Origin: Mesorhizobium sp. YM1C-6-2
GTDB lineage: Bacteria > Pseudomonadota > Alphaproteobacteria > Rhizobiales > Rhizobiaceae
DNA length: 64,000 nucleotides
Direction: 5' to 3'
NCBI RefSeq assembly: GCF_003666685.1
Contig: NZ_RCIZ01000002.1
Coordinates: 144,501-208,500, forward strand
The translations under genes and the position numbers were made by a program. The notes beneath the pieces were generated by a model, which saw only the letters and a list, made by a program, of their open reading frames with translations, searched no databases and was not told the DNA's origin. Of this stretch, positions 27,090 to 35,071 are shown one piece after another. Each line of letters starts with the position of its first letter. Position 1 is the first letter of the stretch.

Positions 27090-29402
27090 ATGAAAACAAG
27101 CGAACCCGAAGAGATACCGGAAGACATTTATGTCGGCTTTGTCCGGTCGCTTTTCAGCGGCTTCGTCATTCTGTTGCTTGGAGCCTTGACGCAGGGACTG
27201 GTCGGCCTGCTCGTCTACTGGAAGACCAACGAACCGATCTACATCGTTCTCGCCGTCATGATGACGGCCGCCAGCCTTGGCCGATACTGGGCCATACGCC
27301 GGGTCGATCCCGACAGCATTGTCGGCTATGAAACCGCGCTCCGCTGGGAGCGCTACTATATCGTGGCGGGAACGATCCAGGGCTTCTGCGTGGGCTTGTT
27401 CGCCTTCGTCAGCCTCTATGTGGCGCCGGACACTTTTGGCGAGATCGCAGCGATCTCGGTGGTGCTGGCAAGCACGATCACCATCGCCGGGCGCAATTTC
27501 GGCTCCCGCAAGATGGTCATCATACTGTCCGTCTCGGTGCTCGCGCCTATCGCGCTGGGGCTGATGCTCAAGGGTGATCTCTATCACTTCCTTCTAGGCC
27601 TCTTCATCATCCCGTTCATGTTCTCGATCAACAAGATGGCGCATCTGGTGCGCACAGTCTTGTTTACTGCCATCAGCGAGGAGAAGAAGGCGAACCGCAT
27701 AGCGGAGCGGTTCAACCGCGCGCTGAACACCATGTCGCACGGGCTGGTGATGATCGGGCCGAGCGGCCGCGTCGTGGTGGCGAATGCGGAAGCCGCGAAC
27801 CTGATGCTGTTCAAGTCGCCCGATGCGCTGCTGGGGCGCACCATCCACTCGATGCTGATGCGCGGCGTGGCGGGCGGCATGCTTGCCGCCAAGGACTGCA
27901 AGTTCATCGAGGGGCAACTGACGAGGGCGCTGCGCGAGGGGAGGGATCGCAAGGTCCTCGTTTCGCTTTCGAACGGCCAGCATTTCGAGTTCTCGGCCCG
28001 CGAAGGCAGCCAGGAACTCGGCGTCATCACCTTCGAGGACGTGACGCAGCGCGTCGAGGCGGAGGAAAAGATCCGCTCGATGGCGCGTTTCGACAATCTG
28101 ACTGGCCTGCCGAACCGTGCCTATTTCCACGAGCTGGTCGGCGAAACCATGTCGACCGGCGACCGCGACCGCTTCTGCGGGCTGGCCGTCCTCGATCTCG
28201 ACGACTTCAAGAGCGTCAACGATACGCTCGGGCATCCGGTCGGCGACGGCCTCATCTATGCGGTGGCCGAGCGGCTCGCCGCCTTCTCCAGCGATACGGT
28301 CAAGGTCAGCCGCTTCGGCGGCGACGAGTTCATGATCTTCATCGATCATGTCGAGGACGAGAGCCACCTTACCGGCATACTCGACCGGATCTTCGCCGGG
28401 TTGCAGGGGGATATCGACATCGCCGGACATGCGCTGCGCATCCAGGCGAGCGGCGGCGCGGTGCTGTCACGCGTCAAGGACACGGATGTCGACGCCATGA
28501 CCGTCAAGGCCGACCTCGCCCTCTACAAGGCCAAGGAGCTCGGCAAGAACGGCTGGCGCCTGTTCGAGGCGGCGATGGACGCCGCCTTCCGCAGCCGCCA
28601 GCTGATGAAGGCGGATCTGCGCGCCGCCATCGAGTCCAACGCCCTGCGCGTCGTGTACCAGCCGATCGTGACGATGGACACGATGCGCATCGCGAGCTGC
28701 GAGGCGCTTTGCCGCTGGGAACATCGCGATCTCGGCCCGATCTCGCCGGCGGTCTTCATACCGCTCGCCGAGGAGATGGGCATGATCTCGGAGATCAGCC
28801 ATTTCGTCCTGCAGGCCGCCTGCGCCGACTGCGTCAGCTGGCCGAACCAGCTCAGCGTCTCGGTGAACCTGTCGGCCAAGGATTTCCGCAGCCGCAACGT
28901 GGTCGAGAAGGTGCGCAACGCGCTCACCGCCTCCGGCCTTGCCCCGCACCGGCTTGAGATCGAGGTGACAGAAACCGCGCTGCTCGACGACAAGTCGCAG
29001 ACCCGGCAATATATCGAGGAGCTGAAGCAGCTCGGCGTCCGCATCGCGCTCGACGATTTCGGCACCGGCTACTCGAGCCTCAGCTATCTGCACAAGCTGC
29101 CGCTCGACAAGATCAAGATCGACCGCAGCTTCCTCATGGATGTCAGCCAGAGCACACGTTCGCTAGAGCTGCTCAAGGGCATCGTCAGCCTGTCGCGGCC
29201 TCTCGGCCTCGCGGTGACCGTCGAAGGGGTGGAGACCTTCGAGCAACTGAAGATCCTCGCCCTCGTGGTGAAGCCGGACCTCGTCCAGGGTTTCCTGTTC
29301 GGCGCGGCGCTCACGGCTTCCGGCATCGAGACGATGTCCAATACCGTCTGGCCGTTCGCCAAGGATATCCAAGGCGCCAAACGCGCCTCAGCCAAGCACT
29401 GA
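27090..29402 (+). CDS. Membrane-anchored GGDEF-EAL cyclic-di-GMP protein with PAS domain
   Basis: A 770-residue signalling protein. Residues 1-195 hold about six membrane helices, residues 205-320 a PAS-like sensor, then GGDEF (motif RFGGDEF near residue 410) and EAL (CEALCRWEH near residue 536). The cyclase motif is intact, but no RxxD inhibitory site is present at the usual place before it. The EAL domain keeps its metal and catalytic residues (NLSAKDF, EVTETALL, DDFGTGYSSL, KIDRSF, VEGVET, QGF), so phosphodiesterase activity is likely. Which activity dominates is not predictable. Start ATG 27090 has only a weak ribosome site. Monocistronic by spacing. Confidence 0.93.
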   Translation: MKTSEPEEIPEDIYVGFVRSLFSGFVILLLGALTQGLVGLLVYWKTNEPIYIVLAVMMTAASLGRYWAIRRVDPDSIVGYETALRWERYYIVAGTIQGFCVGLFAFVSLYVAPDTFGEIAAISVVLASTITIAGRNFGSRKMVIILSVSVLAPIALGLMLKGDLYHFLLGLFIIPFMFSINKMAHLVRTVLFTAISEEKKANRIAERFNRALNTMSHGLVMIGPSGRVVVANAEAANLMLFKSPDALLGRTIHSMLMRGVAGGMLAAKDCKFIEGQLTRALREGRDRKVLVSLSNGQHFEFSAREGSQELGVITFEDVTQRVEAEEKIRSMARFDNLTGLPNRAYFHELVGETMSTGDRDRFCGLAVLDLDDFKSVNDTLGHPVGDGLIYAVAERLAAFSSDTVKVSRFGGDEFMIFIDHVEDESHLTGILDRIFAGLQGDIDIAGHALRIQASGGAVLSRVKDTDVDAMTVKADLALYKAKELGKNGWRLFEAAMDAAFRSRQLMKADLRAAIESNALRVVYQPIVTMDTMRIASCEALCRWEHRDLGPISPAVFIPLAEEMGMISEISHFVLQAACADCVSWPNQLSVSVNLSAKDFRSRNVVEKVRNALTASGLAPHRLEIEVTETALLDDKSQTRQYIEELKQLGVRIALDDFGTGYSSLSYLHKLPLDKIKIDRSFLMDVSQSTRSLELLKGIVSLSRPLGLAVTVEGVETFEQLKILALVVKPDLVQGFLFGAALTASGIETMSNTVWPFAKDIQGAKRASAKH

Positions 29403-29469
29403 CGACGCTTTTCTCCTTCGACATCAGCAAGCCATCCAGCCGGATCGATGATCAGCGGCCGGTTGGATC

Positions 29470-29560
29470 GTATTAGATTCAATTTACCACTTGTTAAGGT
29501 TAACGCGTCGTAAACATCTTGTATGTAATTTAAAAGTTTACATATTTTGTAATTTCCGTA
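29470..29560. promoter_or_regulatory. AT-rich leader and probable promoter of the acyltransferase gene
   Basis: About 90 bases are strikingly AT-rich against a GC-rich background and lie just upstream of the FeeM-like gene. They contain an inverted hexamer pair GTAAAC (29510-29515) and GTTTAC (29536-29541). A promoter or regulator site is likely; no exact -35/-10 pair is claimed. Confidence 0.4.
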
Positions 29561-29565
29561 CCTTG

Positions 29566-30387
29566 ATGGCGCGGCGGACCATGGGGTTGCGTATGCTTAC
29601 GAAGTCAACGGCGCTTCGCTCGACACCCGATACTGATCACGAGGATGCGGATCACGAGGGCGGGTCGGGCGGCAGATCGTCTTTTGCCACCAGGGTAGCC
29701 GAGCTGCTGGAGCGCACCGAATACAGGCGGTGCGAGAGCGGCGAGGACATCGAGGCCATATACCGCCTGCGCTACAAGGCCTATCGGCTGCACGGCTTCG
29801 TCGAGGAATCCAGCGACCAGATCGTCACCGACGATCTCGACGATGCGCCCAATTGCTACCGGTTCGGTGTCTTCATCGACGGCGAGCTGGTGAGCACGGT
29901 ACGCATCCATCACATCTCGAAAGACGAGCCCTACGGGCCGGTGATGAAGACCTTCGACGATCTCCTGCGTCCGCGGCTGCTCCGCGGCGAGAGCTTCATC
30001 AACCCGACCATGCTGGCCGCCGAACCGCACTACCGGTCGCCTTTCCAGGCGCTGCCGTATCTGACGCTGCGGCTCGGCCTCGTGGCCAGCGTCTACTTTG
30101 ATGCGACCGCCTGCATCGGCGTGATCAGGGCGGAGCACACGGCGTTCTACCGACGGATATTCGGTGCCGTGCAGGTGGGAGAACCGCGGGAATATCCGCC
30201 GATCAGCATCCCGCTCGTGCTCTACGACGCCAATTGCGAGGCGAACCGGCAGCCGATCCTCAAGCGCTTTCCCTTCTTCTGGTCGACCGCGGTGGAGCAG
30301 CGCATGCTGTTCGCCAAGCCGGCGAAGGGAGAACTTGCGCCGCTCACCATCCTGCCGACCGCCAAGTACTTCCGCGCCGCCGCCTAG
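29566..30387 (+). CDS. FeeM-like N-acyl amino acid synthase / GNAT acyltransferase
   Basis: About 273 residues. The core segment AIYRLRYKAYRLHGFVEES and the following strand pattern, FGVFIDGELVSTVRIH and ESFINPTMLAAEP, match the FeeM/N-acyl amino acid synthase group of GNAT enzymes, structurally related to acyl-homoserine lactone synthases, which join an acyl chain from acyl-ACP to an amino acid. Ala/Asp-rich residues before the domain look disordered. The start is uncertain: ATG 29566, 29581 and 29593 are all possible and none has a strong ribosome site. No LuxR partner is adjacent. It precedes an acyl-CoA synthetase gene by about 120 bases, which may be coincidence. Confidence 0.75.
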   Translation: MARRTMGLRMLTKSTALRSTPDTDHEDADHEGGSGGRSSFATRVAELLERTEYRRCESGEDIEAIYRLRYKAYRLHGFVEESSDQIVTDDLDDAPNCYRFGVFIDGELVSTVRIHHISKDEPYGPVMKTFDDLLRPRLLRGESFINPTMLAAEPHYRSPFQALPYLTLRLGLVASVYFDATACIGVIRAEHTAFYRRIFGAVQVGEPREYPPISIPLVLYDANCEANRQPILKRFPFFWSTAVEQRMLFAKPAKGELAPLTILPTAKYFRAAA

Positions 30388-30509
30388 CCTGTTGGCCCGG
30401 CGGCCGGCTCCCTTCCGTCTCATTCCAACGATGGGGTTGCGCGCCACGATGCCGCTGGCATTATGGCTGCAATCACACCGCGGACAGGCGGGACGGGAGG
30501 AGAATGCGC

Positions 30510-32492
30510 ATGGTTGCGGCGGCCTTGGCCGGCGACATGGACACATTCCCGAAATACCTGCTGCGCAATGCCGAAAGGCTGGGCGACCACCCCGCCATGC
30601 GCCACAAGGACTTCGGCATCTGGCAGAGCTGGAGCTGGCGCGAGCAGCTTGAAGAAATCCGCAGGCTGGCGCTGGGGCTTCAGGCTCTCGGTCTCGGCAA
30701 GGGCGACCGGATCGCAGTCATCGGCGCCAACCGCCCGCGTTTATACTGGACCTTTGCCGCTGCTCAGTCGCTCGGCGCCGTCCCGGTGCCGGTCTATGCC
30801 GATGCGGTCGCCGACGAGATGGCCTATGTGCTGGACCATGCCGGCGTCCGCTTCGCGGTGGTGCAGGACCAGGAGCAGGTCGACAAGATCAAATCATGCG
30901 CGGCGAAGATCCCGGCGCTGACCGACGTGATCTATGACGAGCCCCGCGGCCTTGCAGGATATCCCCCGCAGGGGCTGCACGCCTTTTCCGACATCCAGGC
31001 GACGGGAGCCGGGCGTCTCGCCGCTGATCCTTCGCTCGGCCGTATCTGGGAGGACGGGATCCGGGCCGCGAGCGGCGAAGATATCTGCGTCATGCTCTAT
31101 ACGTCGGGGACGACGGGTCGCTCCAAGGGCGTGATGGTGAAGGCGGCGAGCGCCGTCCGGGCCGCGCAGGACACCGTCGCCTTCGACCGCCTGACCGAGC
31201 GCGACAGCGTGCTCGCCTACCTGCCGCTCGCCTGGGTCGGCGACCACTACCTCAACTATGCCCAGGGCTATGTCGCCGGGCTCTGCATGAACTGCCCGGA
31301 GAGCACCGATACGGTGCCGCAGGATTTGCGCGAGATCGGCCCGAGCTTCTATTTCGCGCCGCCGCGCATCTTCGAGCAGTTGCTCACCAGCGTCACCATC
31401 CGGATGGAGGACGCCGGCTGGCTGAAGCGCAAGCTGTTCCAGCATTTCATCGCGGTGGCGCGGCGGTATGGCGAGCCGATCCTCGAGGGACGGCCAGTGC
31501 CGCTGTCGGGCCGCCTGTCCTATGCGCTCGGCGAGTTGGTGATCTACGGCCCGCTGAAAAACGTGCTCGGCTTCTCCAACATCCGCGTCGCCTATACGGC
31601 GGGCGAGGCGATCGGACAGGACCTCTTCTCCTTCTTCCGCTCGCTCGGCATCAACCTCAAGCAGCTCTACGGCCAGACCGAAGCCTTCCTCTATGTGACC
31701 TGCCAGAAGGACGGCTCGGTGCGCGCCGACACGGTCGGGCCGGCCGCGCCGAATGTCGATATCCGCATATCCAGCGACGGCGAGGTGCAGTTCCGTTCGC
31801 CGGGCATGTTTTCGGGCTACTTCCAGCAGGAGGAGACGACCGCCGAGGTGATGACTGATGACGGCTATGTGCGCACCGGCGACGCCGGCTTCTTCGAGCC
31901 GGACGGGCAGCTCTGGATCATCGACCGCGCCAAGGATGTCGGCCGGCTGAAGGGCGGCGCCTTGTTCGCGCCAAAATACATCGAGAACACGCTGAAATTC
32001 TTCCCCGATATCAAGGAGGCGGTGGCCTTCGGCAACGGCCGCGACTTCTGCACGGCGTTCCTCAACATCGACCTCCAGGCTGTCGGCAACTGGGCCGAGC
32101 GCAACAACATCCCCTATGCCTCCTATCAGGAGCTCGCCGGCCATCCGGAGGTGGCGAAGATCATCGCCGCCCATGTCGACGCGACCAATCTCAGGCTGTC
32201 GCGCGAGCCGATGATGGCGGGCGGACAGATCAGCCGCTTCCTCGTGCTGCACAAGGAGCTCGACGCCGACGACGGCGAACTCACCCGCACGCTGAAGGTG
32301 CGCCGCGCCTTCGTCGCCGAGCGATACGCGCCACTGATCGAGGCGCTTTATGACGGGTTGGCGGAGAAATATGTCGAGACGGAGATGACCTTCGAGGACG
32401 GCCGCAAGGGTGCTGTTCGCGCGACCGTCCGCATCCACGAGGCGCGGACCCATCCGGCGGTTGCGCCGCCGGCGCTCGAGGCCGCCGCATGA
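30510..32492 (+). CDS. Long-chain acyl-CoA synthetase family AMP-forming ligase
   Basis: A 660-residue ANL-superfamily enzyme that activates a carboxylic acid through an acyl-AMP to acyl-CoA. The P-loop is MLYTSGTTGRSKGVM, the A5 motif is YGQTEA and the A7 region VRTGDAGFFEPDGQLWIIDR. The C-terminal domain is long, as in the FadD15-like group commonly found next to Liv-type transporters. ATG 30510 is nine bases after GGAGG; ATG 30504 in the same frame is only three bases away. Its stop overlaps the livG start by four bases, so it heads the operon. The imported substrate is probably a carboxylate that is trapped as its CoA ester. Confidence 0.92.
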   Translation: MVAAALAGDMDTFPKYLLRNAERLGDHPAMRHKDFGIWQSWSWREQLEEIRRLALGLQALGLGKGDRIAVIGANRPRLYWTFAAAQSLGAVPVPVYADAVADEMAYVLDHAGVRFAVVQDQEQVDKIKSCAAKIPALTDVIYDEPRGLAGYPPQGLHAFSDIQATGAGRLAADPSLGRIWEDGIRAASGEDICVMLYTSGTTGRSKGVMVKAASAVRAAQDTVAFDRLTERDSVLAYLPLAWVGDHYLNYAQGYVAGLCMNCPESTDTVPQDLREIGPSFYFAPPRIFEQLLTSVTIRMEDAGWLKRKLFQHFIAVARRYGEPILEGRPVPLSGRLSYALGELVIYGPLKNVLGFSNIRVAYTAGEAIGQDLFSFFRSLGINLKQLYGQTEAFLYVTCQKDGSVRADTVGPAAPNVDIRISSDGEVQFRSPGMFSGYFQQEETTAEVMTDDGYVRTGDAGFFEPDGQLWIIDRAKDVGRLKGGALFAPKYIENTLKFFPDIKEAVAFGNGRDFCTAFLNIDLQAVGNWAERNNIPYASYQELAGHPEVAKIIAAHVDATNLRLSREPMMAGGQISRFLVLHKELDADDGELTRTLKVRRAFVAERYAPLIEALYDGLAEKYVETEMTFEDGRKGAVRATVRIHEARTHPAVAPPALEAAA

Positions 32493-33313
32493 ATGTCGAA
32501 GCCGCGCCGGCTCGGGCATTCGCGGCTGACGACGGCGTCGCACCGGGCGGGCTCCTGATGGACGTCCGCAACGTCTCGCTCTCCTTCGGCGGCGTGAAGG
32601 CCGTCACCGACATCTCCTTCGACGTCAGGAAGGGCGAAATCCGCGCCATCATCGGCCCCAACGGCGCCGGCAAGACGTCGATGCTCAACGTCATCAATGG
32701 CTTCTACACGCCGCAGAAGGGCACCATCGTCTTTCGCGGCCACGAAAGGCGGTCGATGAAGCCGCACCACGCGGTACGACAGGGCATCGCGCGGACCTTC
32801 CAGAACGTCGCGCTGTTCAAGGGCATGTCGACGCTCGACAACATCATGGCCGGGCGTTCGGTGCTGATGAACCGCAACCTAATCTGGCAGATGCTCTGGC
32901 ACGGTCCGGCGCTCGCCGAGGAGATCGAGCATCGAGAGAAGGTCGAGGAGATCATCGATTTCCTCGAGATCGAGCACATCCGCCGCACACCTGTCGGCAA
33001 GCTGCCCTATGGGCTGCAGAAGCGCGTGGAACTCGGCCGCGCGCTCGCCATGGAACCGTCGCTGCTGCTGCTCGACGAGCCTATGGCCGGCATGAATCTC
33101 GAGGAGAAGGAGGACATGAGCCGCTTCATCATCGAGGTGAACCGGCAGCGCGGCACCACGATCGCTCTCATCGAGCACGACATGGGGGTGGTGATGGACC
33201 TTTCCGACCGCGTCGTCGTTCTCGACTACGGCAAGAAGATCGCCGACGGCACGCCGGATGCCGTGAAATCCGATAGACACGTCATAGACGCCTATCTCGG
33301 CGTCGCCCACTGA
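32489..33313 (+). CDS. livG: Branched-chain-type ABC transporter ATPase LivG
   Basis: A 274-residue ABC ATPase of the LivG class. Walker A is GPNGAGKTSM, the signature is LPYGLQKRVELGRAL and Walker B is LLLLDEPMAG, followed by the LivG-specific MNLEEKEDMS stretch. It energises import by the LivH and LivM permeases in this operon with LivF at 37716. The ATG overlaps the upstream ligase stop (ATGA), indicating translational coupling. The N-terminal 15 residues before the ATPase fold are extra. The true substrate is probably not a simple branched-chain amino acid given the ligase neighbour. Confidence 0.93.
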   Translation: MNVEAAPARAFAADDGVAPGGLLMDVRNVSLSFGGVKAVTDISFDVRKGEIRAIIGPNGAGKTSMLNVINGFYTPQKGTIVFRGHERRSMKPHHAVRQGIARTFQNVALFKGMSTLDNIMAGRSVLMNRNLIWQMLWHGPALAEEIEHREKVEEIIDFLEIEHIRRTPVGKLPYGLQKRVELGRALAMEPSLLLLDEPMAGMNLEEKEDMSRFIIEVNRQRGTTIALIEHDMGVVMDLSDRVVVLDYGKKIADGTPDAVKSDRHVIDAYLGVAH

Positions 33314-33324
33314 AAGGAAAAGAC

Positions 33325-33474
33325 ATGGACCTCTCCAGCCTGCCGCTCACGCCGCTGATCTCGCTGATCGCCGGCGTGGTCATCCTGATCATGCCGCGCC
33401 TGCTCAACTACATCGTCGCGATCTATCTGATCATCGTCGGGCTGCTCGGCCTGTTCCCGCAACTCGCATCCTGA
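33325..33474 (+). CDS. DUF3096-like small membrane protein
   Basis: A 49-residue ORF too short for many gene finders: MDLSSLPLTPLISLIAGVVI followed by LIMPRLLNYIVAIYLIIVGL, ending LFPQLAS. It has two hydrophobic helices with a PRLLNY turn, matching DUF3096 micro-proteins. AAAGGAAAAG precedes ATG 33325, and it sits between livG and livH in the same direction with short gaps, so it is part of the operon. A stabilising role for the permease is only a guess; function of the family is unknown. Confidence 0.75.
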   Translation: MDLSSLPLTPLISLIAGVVILIMPRLLNYIVAIYLIIVGLLGLFPQLAS

Positions 33475-33508
33475 CCCGGACGCGCCGGCCTCGGCGAGGG
33501 AGCCGCAT

Positions 33509-34468
33509 ATGGAGTTCGTGAATTCCGTCTTCGTCAAACCCTTCCAGGACATGGCCGGCGCGCCGGATTTCCTGCTGCAGGTGCTGTGGGAAGGGCTGGT
33601 CGCGGGCGTGCTCTACGCGCTGATCGCGCTGGGCTTCGTGCTGATCTACAAATCCTCGCGCATCTTCAACTTCGCGCAAGGCATCATGGTCGTCTTCGCG
33701 GCGCTGACGCTGGTCACGCTCTACGAGAAGGGCGTGCCGGCGCTGCTGGCGCTGCCGCTTACTCTGGCCGTGATGTTCGCACTGGCGGTCGCCATCGAGC
33801 GCGTCGTGCTGAGGCCGCTCGTCAACCAGCCCGACATCATCCTGTTCATGGCGACGATCGGCATCACCATGTTCCTGATCGGCTTCGGCGAGACCGTCTT
33901 CGGCGGCGAGAACAAGGCGATGATCACCGAGGCGCTTCATATTCCGACCGGCAGCTACACGTTCGAGCCGTTCGGCGGCCTGGTGCTGATCGAGCAGAAG
34001 GACCTCACGGCGGTCGTCGGCGCGGTCGTGCTGGTCTGCTGCCTGCTCCTCTTCCTCCACAGGTCGAGGCTGGGGCGGGCGATCCGGGCGCTCGGCGACG
34101 ACCACCAGGCCGCACTCTCCGTCGGCATCTCGCTGTCGACCATCTGGGTGCTGGTGTGGTTCATCGCCGGCGTCATCGCGCTCGCCACCGGCATCGTCTG
34201 GGGCGCCAGGGCAGGGGTCTCCTTTGCGCTCGAAGTGATCGCCTACAAGGCGCTGCCAGTACTGATGCTCGGCGGGCTGGAATCGGTCAGTGGCGCGATC
34301 GTCGGCGGCATCGCCATCGGCGTGCTGGAAAAACTGTTCGAGATCTACTGGGGCCAGCCGCTGCTCGGCGGCAACACGGAGACGTGGTTCGCCTTCGTGC
34401 TGGCGCTGATCGTGCTCCTGTTCCGGCCGCAGGGCCTGTTCGGCGAGCGCATCATCGAGAGGGTGTGA
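33509..34468 (+). CDS. livH: Branched-chain-type ABC permease LivH
   Basis: A 319-residue inner-membrane permease with about eight helices. The N-terminal LWEGLVAGVLYALIALGFVL and the coupling loop RAIRALGDDHQAALSVGISL mark the LivH family; GGLESVSGAIVGGIAIGVLE near the end is also typical. It pairs with LivM (35072). The following 600 bases, between livH and livM, hold the DUF559 insertion. Expression of livM therefore has to pass through the inserted repeats. Confidence 0.93.
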   Translation: MEFVNSVFVKPFQDMAGAPDFLLQVLWEGLVAGVLYALIALGFVLIYKSSRIFNFAQGIMVVFAALTLVTLYEKGVPALLALPLTLAVMFALAVAIERVVLRPLVNQPDIILFMATIGITMFLIGFGETVFGGENKAMITEALHIPTGSYTFEPFGGLVLIEQKDLTAVVGAVVLVCCLLLFLHRSRLGRAIRALGDDHQAALSVGISLSTIWVLVWFIAGVIALATGIVWGARAGVSFALEVIAYKALPVLMLGGLESVSGAIVGGIAIGVLEKLFEIYWGQPLLGGNTETWFAFVLALIVLLFRPQGLFGERIIERV

Positions 34469-34496
34469 GAGATGGGCGGGGAAACGATCACCGCGA

Positions 34497-34554
34497 GGCG
34501 CGACGCCTCCCTCCCCCTTGAGGGGAGGGTGGCCGCGAAGCGGCCGGGTGGGGT
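34497..34554 (+). repeat. Left inverted repeat of the DUF559 unit
   Basis: Forty-five bases at 34510-34554 match the reverse complement of 34973-35017 with a single mismatch; weaker matching extends the arm out to 34497. The arm itself contains two small hairpins: CCTCCCC/GGGGAGG around CTTGA and GGCCGC/GCGGCC around GAA, as in REP-type elements. Confidence 0.85.
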
Positions 34555-34602
34555 CGTCTCGGCAGTGCTCCAACGCCGTTTCTGGTGGCGAGGTGCGTTC
34601 TG

Positions 34603-35070
34603 ATGGCCCGCACTCGCGTCAGCTTCGAAATGCGCCAGAAGGCCCGCTCGCTTAGGCTGTATGCGAGCAAGGCAGAGTCGCTTCTCTGGTATGAACTGCG
34701 GGAACTCAGAAAAACAGCTGACTTGAAATTCAGGCGTCAATCGCCGATCGGACCATACATCGTGGATTTTGTCTGCCTGGCCACAAGGCTTATCGTCGAG
34801 GTGGATGGCGATAGCCACGAAACCGAGGCAGGCAAGCGGCATGACGCCAACCGTGATCGGTATTTGAGGTCGCTGGGTTACGATATTCTCCGCGTAGACG
34901 AGCCCGATGTCATTCATAGCGCCTGGCATGTTGCCCAAGCGGTAAAGGAGAAGGCCGAGCGTATGTTCGGCAACCCCACCCGACCGCTTCGCGGCCACCC
35001 TCCCCTCAAGGGGGAGGGGGACGTTGCGCCCGTCAGCTCGCGTCGCGACTTAGCTGGCAGGAGAGTGTAA
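34603..35070 (+). CDS. DUF559 domain protein, Vsr-like PD-(D/E)XK nuclease fold
   Basis: A 155-residue protein. The DUF559 domain shows a helix with AESLLWYELRELR, then KFRRQSPIGPYIVDFVCLA and TRLIVEVDGDSHE, the acidic residues of a restriction-endonuclease-like active site, and the end YLRSLGYDILRVDEPDV. After about residue 125 the frame runs into the right-hand inverted repeat (NPTRPLRGHPPLKGEGD), so the C-terminal third is repeat-encoded and probably not part of the fold. Start ATG 34603; GTG 34585 is possible. It sits inside inverted repeats in a transport operon with which it has no obvious functional link. Endonuclease activity is predicted, not shown. Confidence 0.85.
   Translation: MARTRVSFEMRQKARSLRLYASKAESLLWYELRELRKTADLKFRRQSPIGPYIVDFVCLATRLIVEVDGDSHETEAGKRHDANRDRYLRSLGYDILRVDEPDVIHSAWHVAQAVKEKAERMFGNPTRPLRGHPPLKGEGDVAPVSSRRDLAGRRV
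34973..35030 (-). repeat. Right inverted repeat of the DUF559 unit
   Basis: Reverse complement of the left arm, with one mismatch over 45 bases (34973-35017) and weaker matching to 35030. It is read through by the DUF559 frame, which stops at 35070 just before the livM ribosome site. Confidence 0.85.
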
Positions 35071-35071
35071 A

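Larger units (their letters stand above)
34497..35030. mobile_element. Putative palindromic-repeat unit carrying a DUF559 nuclease gene
   Basis: A 534-bp segment bounded by long inverted repeats lies between livH and livM, two genes that normally adjoin. It contains a single DUF559 gene on the operon strand. No target-site duplication is visible at the ends. Mobility is inferred from the arrangement; no transposase is present. Confidence 0.6.
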
